A stretch of DNA of 64,000 nucleotides, taken from positions 5,389-69,388 of the forward strand of contig CAAGSD010000053.1 of the NCBI GenBank assembly GCA_900772845.1. Direction: 5' to 3'. Position 1 is the first letter of the stretch; every line of letters begins with the position of its first letter. This document shows, one piece after another, positions 35,106-43,812 of this stretch. Below the pieces are notes generated by a model. That model saw only the letters and a list, made by a program, of their open reading frames with translations, searched no databases and was not told where the DNA came from. This DNA comes from Lachnospiraceae bacterium (lineage in GTDB: Bacteria > Bacillota > Clostridia > Lachnospirales > Lachnospiraceae). Made by a program: the position numbers and the translations under genes.

Positions 35106-35200
35106 AGTTCCTCCTTTCCCAGGCCCCTTTTGTCATTTGTCCATGACGTATGACCTGTAATGATACTACAAATCATATATCGGATCTTTCCTTCCTTTTC

Positions 35201-36076
35201 TTAAGATTCCGGATCCATAATTTTCGTGATCTTTGCCGCTACCTGAGAATCCATTGCTCCGAGGATTTTTCCTCTGTCATCTGCGCTCATAACCTTCAGG
35301 ATTCTTGCTGCGAGATCCAGATTGTTAGTCATCTGTTCAAAAATAGCCGCCGCCTGTTTCGGCTTCATGGCAGAATAAGCAGCCGCATAATCCTGTACCT
35401 CCTGGCTCTCTTCCAGCTGGGTTACAACCTGTTTATAAATATATTCCGCAGTTGCAGGATCCATGGATTCATAATATTTCTTATATTCCTCTGCTCCGGG
35501 TCCCTTATCGGAATAGACCACTTCATCATAAAATTCTTTCTGGATACGCTGGAATTCTACCTGCTGTTTTTCAAACTCCTGCAGTCTGAGTACTTCCGCC
35601 TTTAATTGCTCCAGCTCATCATCTTTGGATGCAGATGCATTTTGTGCCTGTTCCAGCTGCAGCTCCAGACTTTTGATCTGATCTACCGCCTCCTGTAAGC
35701 TGGTATAGCCGCCATAGGCATTGGGATCTGTTGTCTCTGTCACGGAATTGCCCGGCAGGATCTTATTCAGTACCGGCACATCCTTCAAAATCGGGGTCAC
35801 CACCGAACTTCCGAATCCGCCGATATCCAGCTTGATGATCGCACAGATCACAGCGATCCACAATGCCACGATCAGGATCGTAGCTCCAAAGGTGAGCAGA
35901 CTGTTGCCTTCATTGCCATCTTCCAGTTCATCTTCCTGTTTTGCAATTTCCTTTGCACGGCGCTTTGCTTCTTTTCGCTGGGCCTGCTGTTCTTTCTTTA
36001 ATTGTTTTTTCTCTTCCGCCAGCTGTTTTCTCTCGTTATCCACTGCGTTTTCTTCCGGAGTTTTTTCTCTTGCCAT
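35201..36076 (-). CDS. YlxF/MotE-like flagellar operon protein (MgtE_N-type C-terminus)
   Basis: About 291 residues from the ATG at 36076, which has GAGG 7 bases upstream; an ATG four codons earlier is an alternative. A charged, Lys/Glu-rich N-terminal coiled coil (about 1-45) is followed by one membrane helix (about 57-77), a second coiled coil (about 130-170) and a C-terminal MgtE_N-like helical domain (about 225-285, MKPKQAAAIFEQM, LAARILKVMSADDRGKIL). The B. subtilis ylxF gene lies at the same place between fliJ and fliK. Related MotE proteins act as chaperones for stator proteins. Confidence 0.82.
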   Translation of the reverse strand: MAREKTPEENAVDNERKQLAEEKKQLKKEQQAQRKEAKRRAKEIAKQEDELEDGNEGNSLLTFGATILIVALWIAVICAIIKLDIGGFGSSVVTPILKDVPVLNKILPGNSVTETTDPNAYGGYTSLQEAVDQIKSLELQLEQAQNASASKDDELEQLKAEVLRLQEFEKQQVEFQRIQKEFYDEVVYSDKGPGAEEYKKYYESMDPATAEYIYKQVVTQLEESQEVQDYAAAYSAMKPKQAAAIFEQMTNNLDLAARILKVMSADDRGKILGAMDSQVAAKITKIMDPES

Positions 36077-36130
36077 ATTAATCCTCATGCCTTTCCATCA
36101 TCTGCCGGCTTTTCGCCCCGTATTCCTGCT

Positions 36131-36577
36131 CTAACGGGACTTCTGACCGTAGGTATAGCTGGTCAGTTCATCTATCGTTTTACTTTCCGCATGATTTTCT
36201 TCCTGCAGAAATGCTTCAAAAGCTTTTTCCCGCAGTGTTTCATGCATTTTTCTCTCTTTCATGGCCTCCGCCATGCGTTCTCTGGCAGCTTCCACATTTT
36301 CTTTTGCTTTTTCCACCCGGATCTCCTGTGCTGCCACGATACTGTCCATTTTCAAAAGTGCTTCCTTGTTCTCTTCAATGGCGCACAGATCCAATTTCCC
36401 TTTTAGCAATCCTGCGGACTGGTCTTCATACTCTTTTCTGCGTGCTTTCAGACGTTCCAGATGCTCTGTTTCCACCTGCAGAGCAGTCATTGCCGTACCA
36501 AATTCCTGCTTTGCCTGTGTCTCCATCTTTTCCTTGATATTCAGAATGTTTTGCAGTGAATATCTGAATCTGGCCAT
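36131..36577 (-). CDS. fliJ: Flagellar export protein FliJ
   Basis: 148 residues, almost entirely a two-helix coiled coil, beginning MARFRYSLQNILNIKEKMETQ, the typical FliJ start. FliJ forms the central stalk inside the FliI hexamer and links it to FlhA. Rich in Lys, Glu and Met. It lies 5 bases after fliI. Confidence 0.93.
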   Translation of the reverse strand: MARFRYSLQNILNIKEKMETQAKQEFGTAMTALQVETEHLERLKARRKEYEDQSAGLLKGKLDLCAIEENKEALLKMDSIVAAQEIRVEKAKENVEAARERMAEAMKERKMHETLREKAFEAFLQEENHAESKTIDELTSYTYGQKSR

Positions 36578-36582
36578 TTATC

Positions 36583-37905
36583 TCACTCCTGATCCGTAAA
36601 AAGTCCTTCCAGCATCTGTACGCTTTCTTCGAAGGTGAATTTTTCCTCTGTGCTCTGACACAGGAAACCGTTCACTGCATCAATCTTGGAAATAGCGTAA
36701 TCAATATTGGGATTGCTCCCTTGCTTATAAGCTCCGATATTGATCAGATCTTCCGCTTCATTGTAGGTGGCCAGCACATTTTTCAGCTTGTTGGCCGCCT
36801 GTTTATGCTCTCTTGTGGCAATCTGGCTCATACATCTGGAAATGCTCTGCAGAATATCTATTGCCGGGTAATGATTTTTATGTCCCAATTTTCTGTCCAG
36901 CATAATATGACCGTCCAGAATGCTTCGGGCGGTATCTGTAATGGGCTCATTAAAATCATCACCGTCTACCAGGACTGTGTATAATCCGGTAATAGAGCCT
37001 ACTGCGGCTCTTCCGGCTCTCTCTAACAGCTTCGGCATCTCCGAGTACACACTGGGGGGATATCCTCTGGTCACCGGCGGTTCTCCGCTGGCCAGTCCGA
37101 TCTCCCGCTGCGCCATGGAAAAACGGGTCAGGGAATCCATCATCAGTAGAACATCCTTACCCTGATCCCTGAAATATTCCGCAATTGCGGTAGCCGTCTT
37201 GGCCGCCTTGTTACGCTCCAGAGCCGGCCGGTCAGAGGTTGCCACTACCACAACGGATCTGCGCATACCTTCTTCGCCCAGATCTCTCTCAATAAATTCC
37301 CGAACCTCTCTGCCACGCTCGCCAATCAGCGCAATGACATTGATATCTGCTTTGGTATTGCGGGCGAACATACCCATCAGGGTGGATTTGCCCACACCGG
37401 AACCGGCAAAGATACCGATTCTCTGCCCTTTTCCTACCGTGATCATGCCATCTACCGCCTTGACTCCCAACGGCAGTACCTGATCGATAATGGTTCTGGA
37501 CATAGGATCCGGAGGTGCTGCCTCTACCGGGTAGGCCGTTCCACTGATCATTTCGCCATCAATAGGCACACCCAGACCATTCAGCGTCTTGCCCAGCAGT
37601 TTTTCACTTACTGTAACTTTCAGAGGATCTCCGGTATTTTCCACCACGCAGCCAAGTCCGATGCCATCCACGGAATCATAAGGCATGAGCAGGGTCTTCT
37701 TGTCACGAAAGCCCACAACCTCAGCCATGATAGGCTTCGCCCCTTCCGCCTCCGGCAGGATCCGGCATAGATCCCCCAGCTTGGAATCCGGTCCGGCAGA
37801 CTCTATGGTCAGACCTACCACATTGACCACTTTTCCCAATTTCCGGTAAAAGCTCTTCTCTGTCAGTTTATTATATTTTTCAAAATCAATGTTCTTAATG
37901 ACCAT
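36583..37905 (-). CDS. fliI: Flagellum-specific ATPase FliI
   Basis: 440 residues. Walker A GIFAGSGVGKSTLMG (about 163-177), ALIGERGREVREFIE, Walker B LLMMDSLTRFSMAQREIGLA and the F1-type catalytic region GEPPVTRGYPPSV are complete. FliI forms a hexamer with FliH and FliJ and helps unfold or release export substrates. It is close to F1-ATPase beta subunits in fold. Located 3 bases after fliH. Confidence 0.98.
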   Translation of the reverse strand: MVIKNIDFEKYNKLTEKSFYRKLGKVVNVVGLTIESAGPDSKLGDLCRILPEAEGAKPIMAEVVGFRDKKTLLMPYDSVDGIGLGCVVENTGDPLKVTVSEKLLGKTLNGLGVPIDGEMISGTAYPVEAAPPDPMSRTIIDQVLPLGVKAVDGMITVGKGQRIGIFAGSGVGKSTLMGMFARNTKADINVIALIGERGREVREFIERDLGEEGMRRSVVVVATSDRPALERNKAAKTATAIAEYFRDQGKDVLLMMDSLTRFSMAQREIGLASGEPPVTRGYPPSVYSEMPKLLERAGRAAVGSITGLYTVLVDGDDFNEPITDTARSILDGHIMLDRKLGHKNHYPAIDILQSISRCMSQIATREHKQAANKLKNVLATYNEAEDLINIGAYKQGSNPNIDYAISKIDAVNGFLCQSTEEKFTFEESVQMLEGLFTDQE

Positions 37906-37908
37906 TTA

Positions 37909-38766
37909 TCAGCCTTCATAGGATAATAATTTTAATTTCTGACGCAGTTCTGATAACTGAGTTCCCAGTCCACAGTCGAAAATACCGCTTTCGGTCTCAA
38001 TGAGACATTCTCCCTTGCCCAGCGTAATATCTTCTACGATTTCCACGGTACTGTTAGGAGAAGTGGCTCCTGTCATGATCTGCTTTTTCTGCATGCTGAC
38101 ATACGGATAATCTTCTTTGGAGACATGTACGAGAAAGCTTCGGTTGTCCTCCGTTTTTCTCATAGTGGAGGATATCAGATAGCATAGTATTTCTCTGTAG
38201 GAATGCAGATCCACATGAAAAATATGCTCGTATATGCCGGTGATGGTATCCACGAACTTCGGTTCCAGTTCATCGATCATCTTCTGGTACTCTGCCTCCA
38301 GTCCGGCTTCCTTTTTCTGATATTCTGCAGTCCGTTGTGCCTCTGTGCGGTCAGCCTCTGCCTTCGCCTCCTGCTGTCCCTGCCTTCTGGCCTGTTCCAA
38401 CACATCGGCTTTTTGTGCTTCTGCCTGTGTTCTGGCGTCCTCTAAGATGCACGCCGCCTGTGCTCTGGCATCTTCTACTATCTTCTGTGCCTCTGCTTCA
38501 GCTTCTTCTTTCAATTTCTGCAGGTCTTCACCCGCCTTGATCACATTACCGGAAGTCTGCGGGGCTCCCTCGCCGTTCTCGTTGTCTGTGACCAGTGCTT
38601 CCACTTTATCAGCTGCCAGCCCGGAGACGAATCCGGTTCCCTCTTCCTGCTGCATTTTCGCAGAAAGTTCCCGGATTCTTTTTGCTACCAGTCCATTCAT
38701 ATCAATAACTCTGGTATCTTCTTCCACAAGCTTTGTAAATCCGCTTTTTAAAAGATTACTAGACAA
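37909..38766 (-). CDS. fliH: Flagellar assembly protein FliH
   Basis: About 285 residues. The best start is a TTG at 38766-38764, 8 bases after a perfect GGAGGTGA and overlapping the fliG stop; a GTG at 38778 is possible. The middle (about 80-170) is a long Ala/Glu/Lys/Gln-rich coiled coil. The C-terminal domain (about 190-285) resembles V/F-ATPase subunit E/delta and contains GECLIETESGIFDCGLGTQL. FliH binds and restrains FliI and connects it to the C-ring. Confidence 0.9.
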   Translation of the reverse strand: MSSNLLKSGFTKLVEEDTRVIDMNGLVAKRIRELSAKMQQEEGTGFVSGLAADKVEALVTDNENGEGAPQTSGNVIKAGEDLQKLKEEAEAEAQKIVEDARAQAACILEDARTQAEAQKADVLEQARRQGQQEAKAEADRTEAQRTAEYQKKEAGLEAEYQKMIDELEPKFVDTITGIYEHIFHVDLHSYREILCYLISSTMRKTEDNRSFLVHVSKEDYPYVSMQKKQIMTGATSPNSTVEIVEDITLGKGECLIETESGIFDCGLGTQLSELRQKLKLLSYEG

Positions 38767-39778
38767 CGATCTCGTCACCTCCGCCTCTGGAAATGATGAT
38801 CTCACCGGAATCCTCCAGCTTACGGATAATATTTACGATCTTCTGCTGAGCCTCTTCTACATCCTTCATACGTACAGGACCCATGAATTCCATATCTTCC
38901 TTGATCATAACAACCAGACGTTTGGACAGGTTGTTAAAGATTGCATTCTGTACCTGCTCATTTGCACCCTTCAGTGCGGTTGCCAGGTCATTATTGTCCA
39001 CATCACGCAGCACACGCTGGATCGCCTTGTCGTCCAAAAGCAATACATCCTCGAATACAAACATCTTTTTCCGGATCTCGTCTGCCAGTTCCGGCTCTTC
39101 GATCTCCAGAGTCTCCATGATATGTTTCTCGGTACCACGGTCTACGGTATTCAGGATATCTACTACCGCATCCACACCACCGATAATGGTGTAGTCCTGA
39201 TTCACCAGACTTGCCAGTTTCGACTCCAGCACTTTTTCCACTTCCTTGATGACATCCGGGCTGGTACGATCCATGACCGCAATACGCCTTGCCACTTCTG
39301 CCTGACTGTCGGGAGGAAGTGCGGAAATGATCAATGCCGCCTGGCCGGGTGACAGATAGGACAGGATCAGGGCAATGGTCTGGGGATGCTCGTCCTGGAT
39401 AAAGTTGATCAACTGGCTGGCATCCGTCTTACGCACAAACTCGAAAGGCTTTACCTGTAAGGATGCAGTCAGTTTGCCGATCACATCCATTGCCTTGTCG
39501 GACCCCAGTGCCTTCTCCAGCAGTTCCTTCGCATAATTGATACCGCCTTCGGCAATATACTGTTGTGCCAGACACACTTCGTAGAACTCGTTGATCACTT
39601 CTTCCTTGACCTGTGGAGTCACGCTTCTGGTATTGGCGATCTCCAGTGTCAGTTCTTCGATCTCTTCTTCTTTTAAGTGTTTAAAAATTCCGGCGGATCT
39701 CTCCGGTCCTAAGGAAATCAGAAGGATCGCAGCCTTCTGTAATCCCGATATTCCGCTTTCTGCTTTTGTCCTTGCCAT
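38759..39778 (-). CDS. fliG: Flagellar motor switch protein FliG
   Basis: 339 residues. The N-terminal (about 1-100) binds FliF. The middle domain contains the EHPQ motif (DEHPQTIALILSYL, about 130). The C-terminal domain with charged residues (RVLRDVDNNDLATALKGANE, EDMEFMGPVRMKDVEEAQ) contacts MotA. FliG transmits torque from the stators. It lies 14 bases after fliF and its last codons overlap fliH. Confidence 0.98.
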   Translation of the reverse strand: MARTKAESGISGLQKAAILLISLGPERSAGIFKHLKEEEIEELTLEIANTRSVTPQVKEEVINEFYEVCLAQQYIAEGGINYAKELLEKALGSDKAMDVIGKLTASLQVKPFEFVRKTDASQLINFIQDEHPQTIALILSYLSPGQAALIISALPPDSQAEVARRIAVMDRTSPDVIKEVEKVLESKLASLVNQDYTIIGGVDAVVDILNTVDRGTEKHIMETLEIEEPELADEIRKKMFVFEDVLLLDDKAIQRVLRDVDNNDLATALKGANEQVQNAIFNNLSKRLVVMIKEDMEFMGPVRMKDVEEAQQKIVNIIRKLEDSGEIIISRGGGDEIVV

Positions 39779-39792
39779 ATGTACTCCGTTTC

Positions 39793-41397
39793 TTAGTTCC
39801 AGTCTTCATTCAACCAGTTCCGCAATAATGCCGCTGCGGATTCCGGATTCTCATCCACGAATTTCTCAATCATCTTACGTGTCTCGGACTTGGATTCCAC
39901 ATCAATATCCTCCAGTTCAGTCTCAGGAGTGGACTGCAGCATATTCTCCACAGATACCTCTTCTTCCTGTTGTACCTCCTGTCTGGTACGCATACTGTGC
40001 AGTACTACAAACACCAGCAGTCCCAGAATCAGCAATAACATGATGACGCTCAACACATTCTGTGTCGTAACAGGACTGCTTTCCTTATCATAAAAGATAG
40101 GGCTTTCGTATGCAATGATCGTAATGTTACTTGCGCTGATACCGGTGGCATTTGCTACCAGACTGTACATATCCTGGTCTACAGTCATCTTGGTATCTGC
40201 GCTGTTCTGGGATTTGTATTCATCCCAGGTAGTGCCATCCAGAAGACCCTGTCGTTTTACATCCTCATAATGGATTTCTTTATAGGTAATTGCCGCAATG
40301 GATATGGAGGAATTGGTGTAGTTGATTCCTCCTGCCGGTGTCACAGTATCCTTAATAGACTCATTCGGCAGATAATCTCTGCTGGTCTCGGAAGTAGAGG
40401 AGGAACTGTTGTTGCTGTCCGGGGACACATAGGTCGTATTTCCGCTCTCCCCATTGGAAGTCGTTCCCGGCACGCCGCCACCGTCATTGGTATTCTCACT
40501 CTCATAAGTCTCCTCATGGGAAAGCATACCTTCATCTCTGCCGGAGTTTGCATAATACTCTTTTACAGTCTCTTTATAATCAGAGAAGTCCATGTTCAGG
40601 TGGCTGGTAACGGCTGCATCATTGTACTGTTTTGTTCCCAGCAGTACCTTTTTGACCTGATTGGCGATCATGGATTCCGCCTGATTCTGTAATTCCTGCA
40701 TGGAATTGGCAATTCCTGCGGAAGTATAATCATCTCCGCCTGCGAACAACAGATTAGAATCCGTATCCATAATGGTGATGTTGGCTGTCGTATCATTTCG
40801 CAGCCAGGCAGCCACGCACTTTGCCAGTGCCGCCGCATTGGCTGAGGTAAAAGTGCCGTCCAGTTCCAGCTGAATGAAAGCAGACGCTTCTTCCTTCTGT
40901 GCCGCCAGTGTTCCGTTATCCTTTGGAAAGCTCAGATGTACTTTTGCAGACTTCACCGCACTCTGTGCTTCTATGGTCTGGGTGATATATTTTTCCAGAT
41001 AAGAATTGTAAAGTCTCTCCTTGTCAGTTGAGGTCGTAGACATACTATTTCCCAGGTAATCATTCAGATCCAATGCATCCGGAACATATCCCGCAGAACC
41101 CAGTGCCAGATTGGCCGCACTCTGCTGGCTGCTTTCTACATCGATCTTCAAACCATCGTTGGATTCCTTGTGGGAGATTCCGGCGCTGTCCAGTGTGTCT
41201 ATGATTTCGGATGCCTGTGCTGTCGTCTCGCAGCTGATCAGCCGCACATACTGTGGTTTGCTCATCACATACATGATAATTGCGAATGCAAATACCACGA
41301 CAGCCACTGCCCCGATGATAATGCTCTTCTGTCTTGTGGTGAATTTATTCCACCATTCCAGTATTTTTGCAGGTATTTCTTTTAATTTGTCTGCCAT
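39793..41397 (-). CDS. fliF: Flagellar MS-ring protein FliF
   Basis: 534 residues. Membrane helices at about 24-44 and 440-462 flank the periplasmic ring-building region. The N-terminal RBM domains (about 45-225) contain ALGSAGYVPDALDLNDYLGN. A Ser/Asn/Gly-rich loop (about 300-345) precedes the second helix. The cytoplasmic C-terminus (about 470-534) ends with AALLRNWLNEDWN, the FliG-binding tail. FliF is the first ring laid down in the membrane. Confidence 0.97.
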   Translation of the reverse strand: MADKLKEIPAKILEWWNKFTTRQKSIIIGAVAVVVFAFAIIMYVMSKPQYVRLISCETTAQASEIIDTLDSAGISHKESNDGLKIDVESSQQSAANLALGSAGYVPDALDLNDYLGNSMSTTSTDKERLYNSYLEKYITQTIEAQSAVKSAKVHLSFPKDNGTLAAQKEEASAFIQLELDGTFTSANAAALAKCVAAWLRNDTTANITIMDTDSNLLFAGGDDYTSAGIANSMQELQNQAESMIANQVKKVLLGTKQYNDAAVTSHLNMDFSDYKETVKEYYANSGRDEGMLSHEETYESENTNDGGGVPGTTSNGESGNTTYVSPDSNNSSSSTSETSRDYLPNESIKDTVTPAGGINYTNSSISIAAITYKEIHYEDVKRQGLLDGTTWDEYKSQNSADTKMTVDQDMYSLVANATGISASNITIIAYESPIFYDKESSPVTTQNVLSVIMLLLILGLLVFVVLHSMRTRQEVQQEEEVSVENMLQSTPETELEDIDVESKSETRKMIEKFVDENPESAAALLRNWLNEDWN

Positions 41398-41437
41398 TGC
41401 AGCTCTCTCCTCTTACGTCAAGAATAAAAAGGTATGC

Positions 41438-41773
41438 CTAGATCTGGATCTGCATCAATTCCTTGTATGCTTCCATCACCTTATCACGAATGGCTACCGT
41501 ATACTGTAATGCAGTCGAAGCCTTTCCCATGGCAATGGTAAGATCATGGGTATTGTCAGTCTCACCCAGTGCAAAACGGATCTTCTCATTCTCGGCATCC
41601 GAGAGATAACTGTTGGTGGTCTTTACATTGTCGATTGCCGTATTCAGAAAAGCTTCGAACATAGTACCCTCTGCCTTTTTCTCCTTCTCCGCCAGCACTC
41701 CGGTCAGAGATGTGGGGGATACTGTAGCAGTACCGTTTACACTGTTCAAAGCTGTAATTGCTGAAATATCCAT
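41438..41773 (-). CDS. fliE: Flagellar hook-basal body protein FliE
   Basis: 111 residues. The C-terminal two-thirds matches FliE: FEAFLNTAIDNVKTTNSYL, FALGETDNTHDLTIAMGKAS and YTVAIRDKVMEAYKELMQIQI. FliE links the MS ring to the proximal rod. It lies between flgC and fliF. Confidence 0.96.
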   Translation of the reverse strand: MDISAITALNSVNGTATVSPTSLTGVLAEKEKKAEGTMFEAFLNTAIDNVKTTNSYLSDAENEKIRFALGETDNTHDLTIAMGKASTALQYTVAIRDKVMEAYKELMQIQI

Positions 41774-41846
41774 TTTAATAAACCATGTCCTTCCTTACAT
41801 AGATTCCGGCTCCGTTATCCGTAAGCCGTTCATGGGATCCGTCAGT

Positions 41847-42290
41847 TTACTGACCGATCTCCAGTCCTTTCAATGCCATAGATTTGCTGGCACCAAATGC
41901 CGTAGAATTTGCCTCATAGGATCTGCTGGCATCGATCAGATCCGTCATTTCCTGAACAATATTGACATTAGGATAAGTCACATAACCGTTCTCATCCGCA
42001 TCCGGGTGGGAGGGATCATATACCATGTTCATCTCCGTTGTGGTATCTTCAAATATCTGACTTACCTTTACACCGCTGCCGGAATAACTGCTGCTCACAT
42101 TGTGAAGCACCTGACTGAATGTCTGCTGCGGGTTCTTCTGCTGAAAAGTAACAATCTTACGACGATAAGGGGTGCCATCCTCGGTTCTGGTCGTATTGGC
42201 ATTGGCAACATTTTCGGAGATCACATCCATACGCAGTCTCTGCGCAGTAAGTCCCGATGCCGTAACATCAAATGCTGAAAACATACTCAT
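41847..42290 (-). CDS. flgC: Flagellar proximal rod protein FlgC
   Basis: 147 residues from the ATG at 42290 (GAGG 9 bases upstream); a second ATG two codons on is possible. The N-terminal rod motif is FSAFDVTASGLTAQRLRMDVI followed by SENVANANTT. The C-terminal motif is VNIVQEMTDLIDASRSYEANS. It assembles into the rod next to FlgB. It lies 11 bases after flgB. Confidence 0.97.
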   Translation of the reverse strand: MSMFSAFDVTASGLTAQRLRMDVISENVANANTTRTEDGTPYRRKIVTFQQKNPQQTFSQVLHNVSSSYSGSGVKVSQIFEDTTTEMNMVYDPSHPDADENGYVTYPNVNIVQEMTDLIDASRSYEANSTAFGASKSMALKGLEIGQ

Positions 42291-42301
42291 ACGCTGATTC
42301 C

Positions 42302-42691
42302 TCACTTCATCACTGTCTTTAAATTGGTAAATTCCTGATTGATACTGCTGATCAGTCCCTGATATTTCAACTGGTTCTCTGCCAGCATTACATTTTCGTT
42401 CTCGATATCCACATTGTTACCGTCCAGGCGGTAGGAATAATTGGCATAATCCACATAAGCCCTGCCCCGCAGTCTGCCCAGGTTGACATTTGCCACCTTA
42501 TCATCCATGGATTCATATCTGTTATTGCCCAGCGCCTGCTGCAATACCGACTCAAAAGCCACATCCTGTCTCTTGTAGCCCGGTGTATCCACATTGGCAA
42601 TGTTATTGGAAATCGCTTCGTTCCGCTGCCAGGCTGCATCCGCCGCCCGGTCCAGGACATTGATATAATCAAATGCGTTTGTCTGTATCAT
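42302..42691 (-). CDS. flgB: Flagellar proximal rod protein FlgB
   Basis: 129 residues. Motif LDRAADAAWQRNEAISNNIANVDTPGYK marks the rod/hook family; the C-terminus lacks the extra helix of distal rod proteins. It is the first gene of the long operon, and a good sigma-A-like promoter lies about 75 bases upstream. As in B. subtilis, it lies directly after codY. Confidence 0.97.
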   Translation of the reverse strand: MIQTNAFDYINVLDRAADAAWQRNEAISNNIANVDTPGYKRQDVAFESVLQQALGNNRYESMDDKVANVNLGRLRGRAYVDYANYSYRLDGNNVDIENENVMLAENQLKYQGLISSINQEFTNLKTVMK

Positions 42692-42764
42692 ATTCCCTCA
42701 CATTCTGCGGCCTTTTGACAGTAGTGCCCAAAAACCGCCTTTTACCATATACCCATTCTACTTT

Positions 42765-42792
42765 ATTATAAAGTATTTCGACAAAAAGACAA
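42765..42792 (-). promoter_or_regulatory. Candidate sigma-A promoter of the fla/che operon
   Basis: On the minus strand TTGTCT (42792-42787), 16 bases, then consensus TATAAT (42770-42765). It lies between the codY terminator and flgB, giving a leader of roughly 65 bases. No sigma-28-type promoter was seen here. It would drive about 35 kb of genes. Confidence 0.65.
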
Positions 42793-42819
42793 TAGGAAAA
42801 TAAACGCTCCCAAAATAAA

Positions 42820-42854
42820 TATAAAGAAAAGAGACTATTTTATGCAATAGTCTC
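42820..42854 (-). terminator. Rho-independent terminator after codY
   Basis: A perfect 9-base inverted repeat, GAGACTATT (42831-42839) and AATAGTCTC (42846-42854), has a 6-base loop. On the minus strand it is followed by TTTTCTTTAT. It lies 47 bases past the codY stop and separates codY from flgB. Confidence 0.88.
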
Positions 42855-42900
42855 TTCTTCCTAATTTTTACTTATTCTTGTATTTTCTTACATTTTTCAA

Positions 42901-43689
42901 TCAATTTCTGCCGTTCTGACGCTTCAATTCCTCAATTTCGTCAAACACAGCATCATTCAAAACTTTGATATAGGTTCCTTTCATGCCGGAAGATCTGGAT
43001 TCGATAACGCCCGCACTCTCGAACTTCCGCAGTGCATTGACGATGACAGATCTTGTGATGCCGACTCTGTCAGCAATCTTGCTGGCTACCAGGATTCCTT
43101 CCATCCCGTTGAGTTCATCAAAAATATGGGTGATGGCTTCCATCTCCGAAAAAGAAAGGGTGCTGACAGCAGATTTTACCACAGCTACTTTACGGCTTTC
43201 TTCCGCACTCTCCTCATTCACTGCCCGTAACATTTCCAGTCCTACCACCGTGGTACCGTATTCGCAGAGAATGATATCATCAATGTCATACTGTTCATCA
43301 CATTTATAAATGAAAAGGGTTCCCAGCCGCTCTCCTGCAATCTCAATGGGTGTGATAATTGCCTGGAATTTTCTCGTATCGATATTTTCAAAACCAAGGG
43401 TCTCGAGGTTAACATTTTCTTTCGTGGATAATACACCCAACAATCTCTCATTCAACATAGGATCGATAAATCCGCCGATATTGTCATCCAACAGCTCTGT
43501 GATGGACTCGATACCATCGGATTTCCCCACACCGAGGACCTTTCCCTTCCGGCTGATCACCAGCACATTGGAATTCAGGATCTCCCGCATCACTTTACAG
43601 ATGTCGCTGAATACCACTTTGCTGGAATTGTTGTTGTGTAATAATTTCCCGATTTTACGTGTTTTGTCCAACAGTTGTACGCTACTCAT
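42901..43689 (-). CDS. codY: GTP- and branched-chain-amino-acid-sensing regulator CodY
   Basis: 262 residues. The GAF domain (about 1-155) binds isoleucine/valine and the C-terminal winged helix (about 185-262) has KIADRVGITRSVIVNALRKFESAGVIE. The recognition helix pattern matches CodY. CodY represses nutrient-limitation genes, and in B. subtilis it also represses the adjacent fla/che operon. Good GGAGG ribosome binding site. Here it lies between topA and flgB, without the codVWX genes seen in Bacillus. Confidence 0.98.
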   Translation of the reverse strand: MSSVQLLDKTRKIGKLLHNNNSSKVVFSDICKVMREILNSNVLVISRKGKVLGVGKSDGIESITELLDDNIGGFIDPMLNERLLGVLSTKENVNLETLGFENIDTRKFQAIITPIEIAGERLGTLFIYKCDEQYDIDDIILCEYGTTVVGLEMLRAVNEESAEESRKVAVVKSAVSTLSFSEMEAITHIFDELNGMEGILVASKIADRVGITRSVIVNALRKFESAGVIESRSSGMKGTYIKVLNDAVFDEIEELKRQNGRN

Positions 43690-43738
43690 CTATCTTCCTC
43701 CACCTACACATACTCCGAAACCACCAGATGTTATGCAC

Positions 43739-43767
43739 ATTGTAGCACATGTAAATTCAGATTACAA
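43739..43767 (-). promoter_or_regulatory. Candidate sigma-A promoter for codY
   Basis: On the minus strand TTGTAA (43767-43762), 17 bases, then TACAAT (43744-43739), about 50 bases before the codY ATG. A weak CodY-box-like sequence lies upstream at 43782-43796. Confidence 0.6.
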
Positions 43768-43812
43768 TGGAAATAGCGCTAATTTATGAGAAAATTCTGA
43801 CAGTATATAAAA

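Noticed and set aside
34281..35153. Plus-strand open frame of 290 codons opposite fliK
   Set aside because: Cys/His/Leu-rich composition typical of antisense frames; fliK is recognisable on the other strand.
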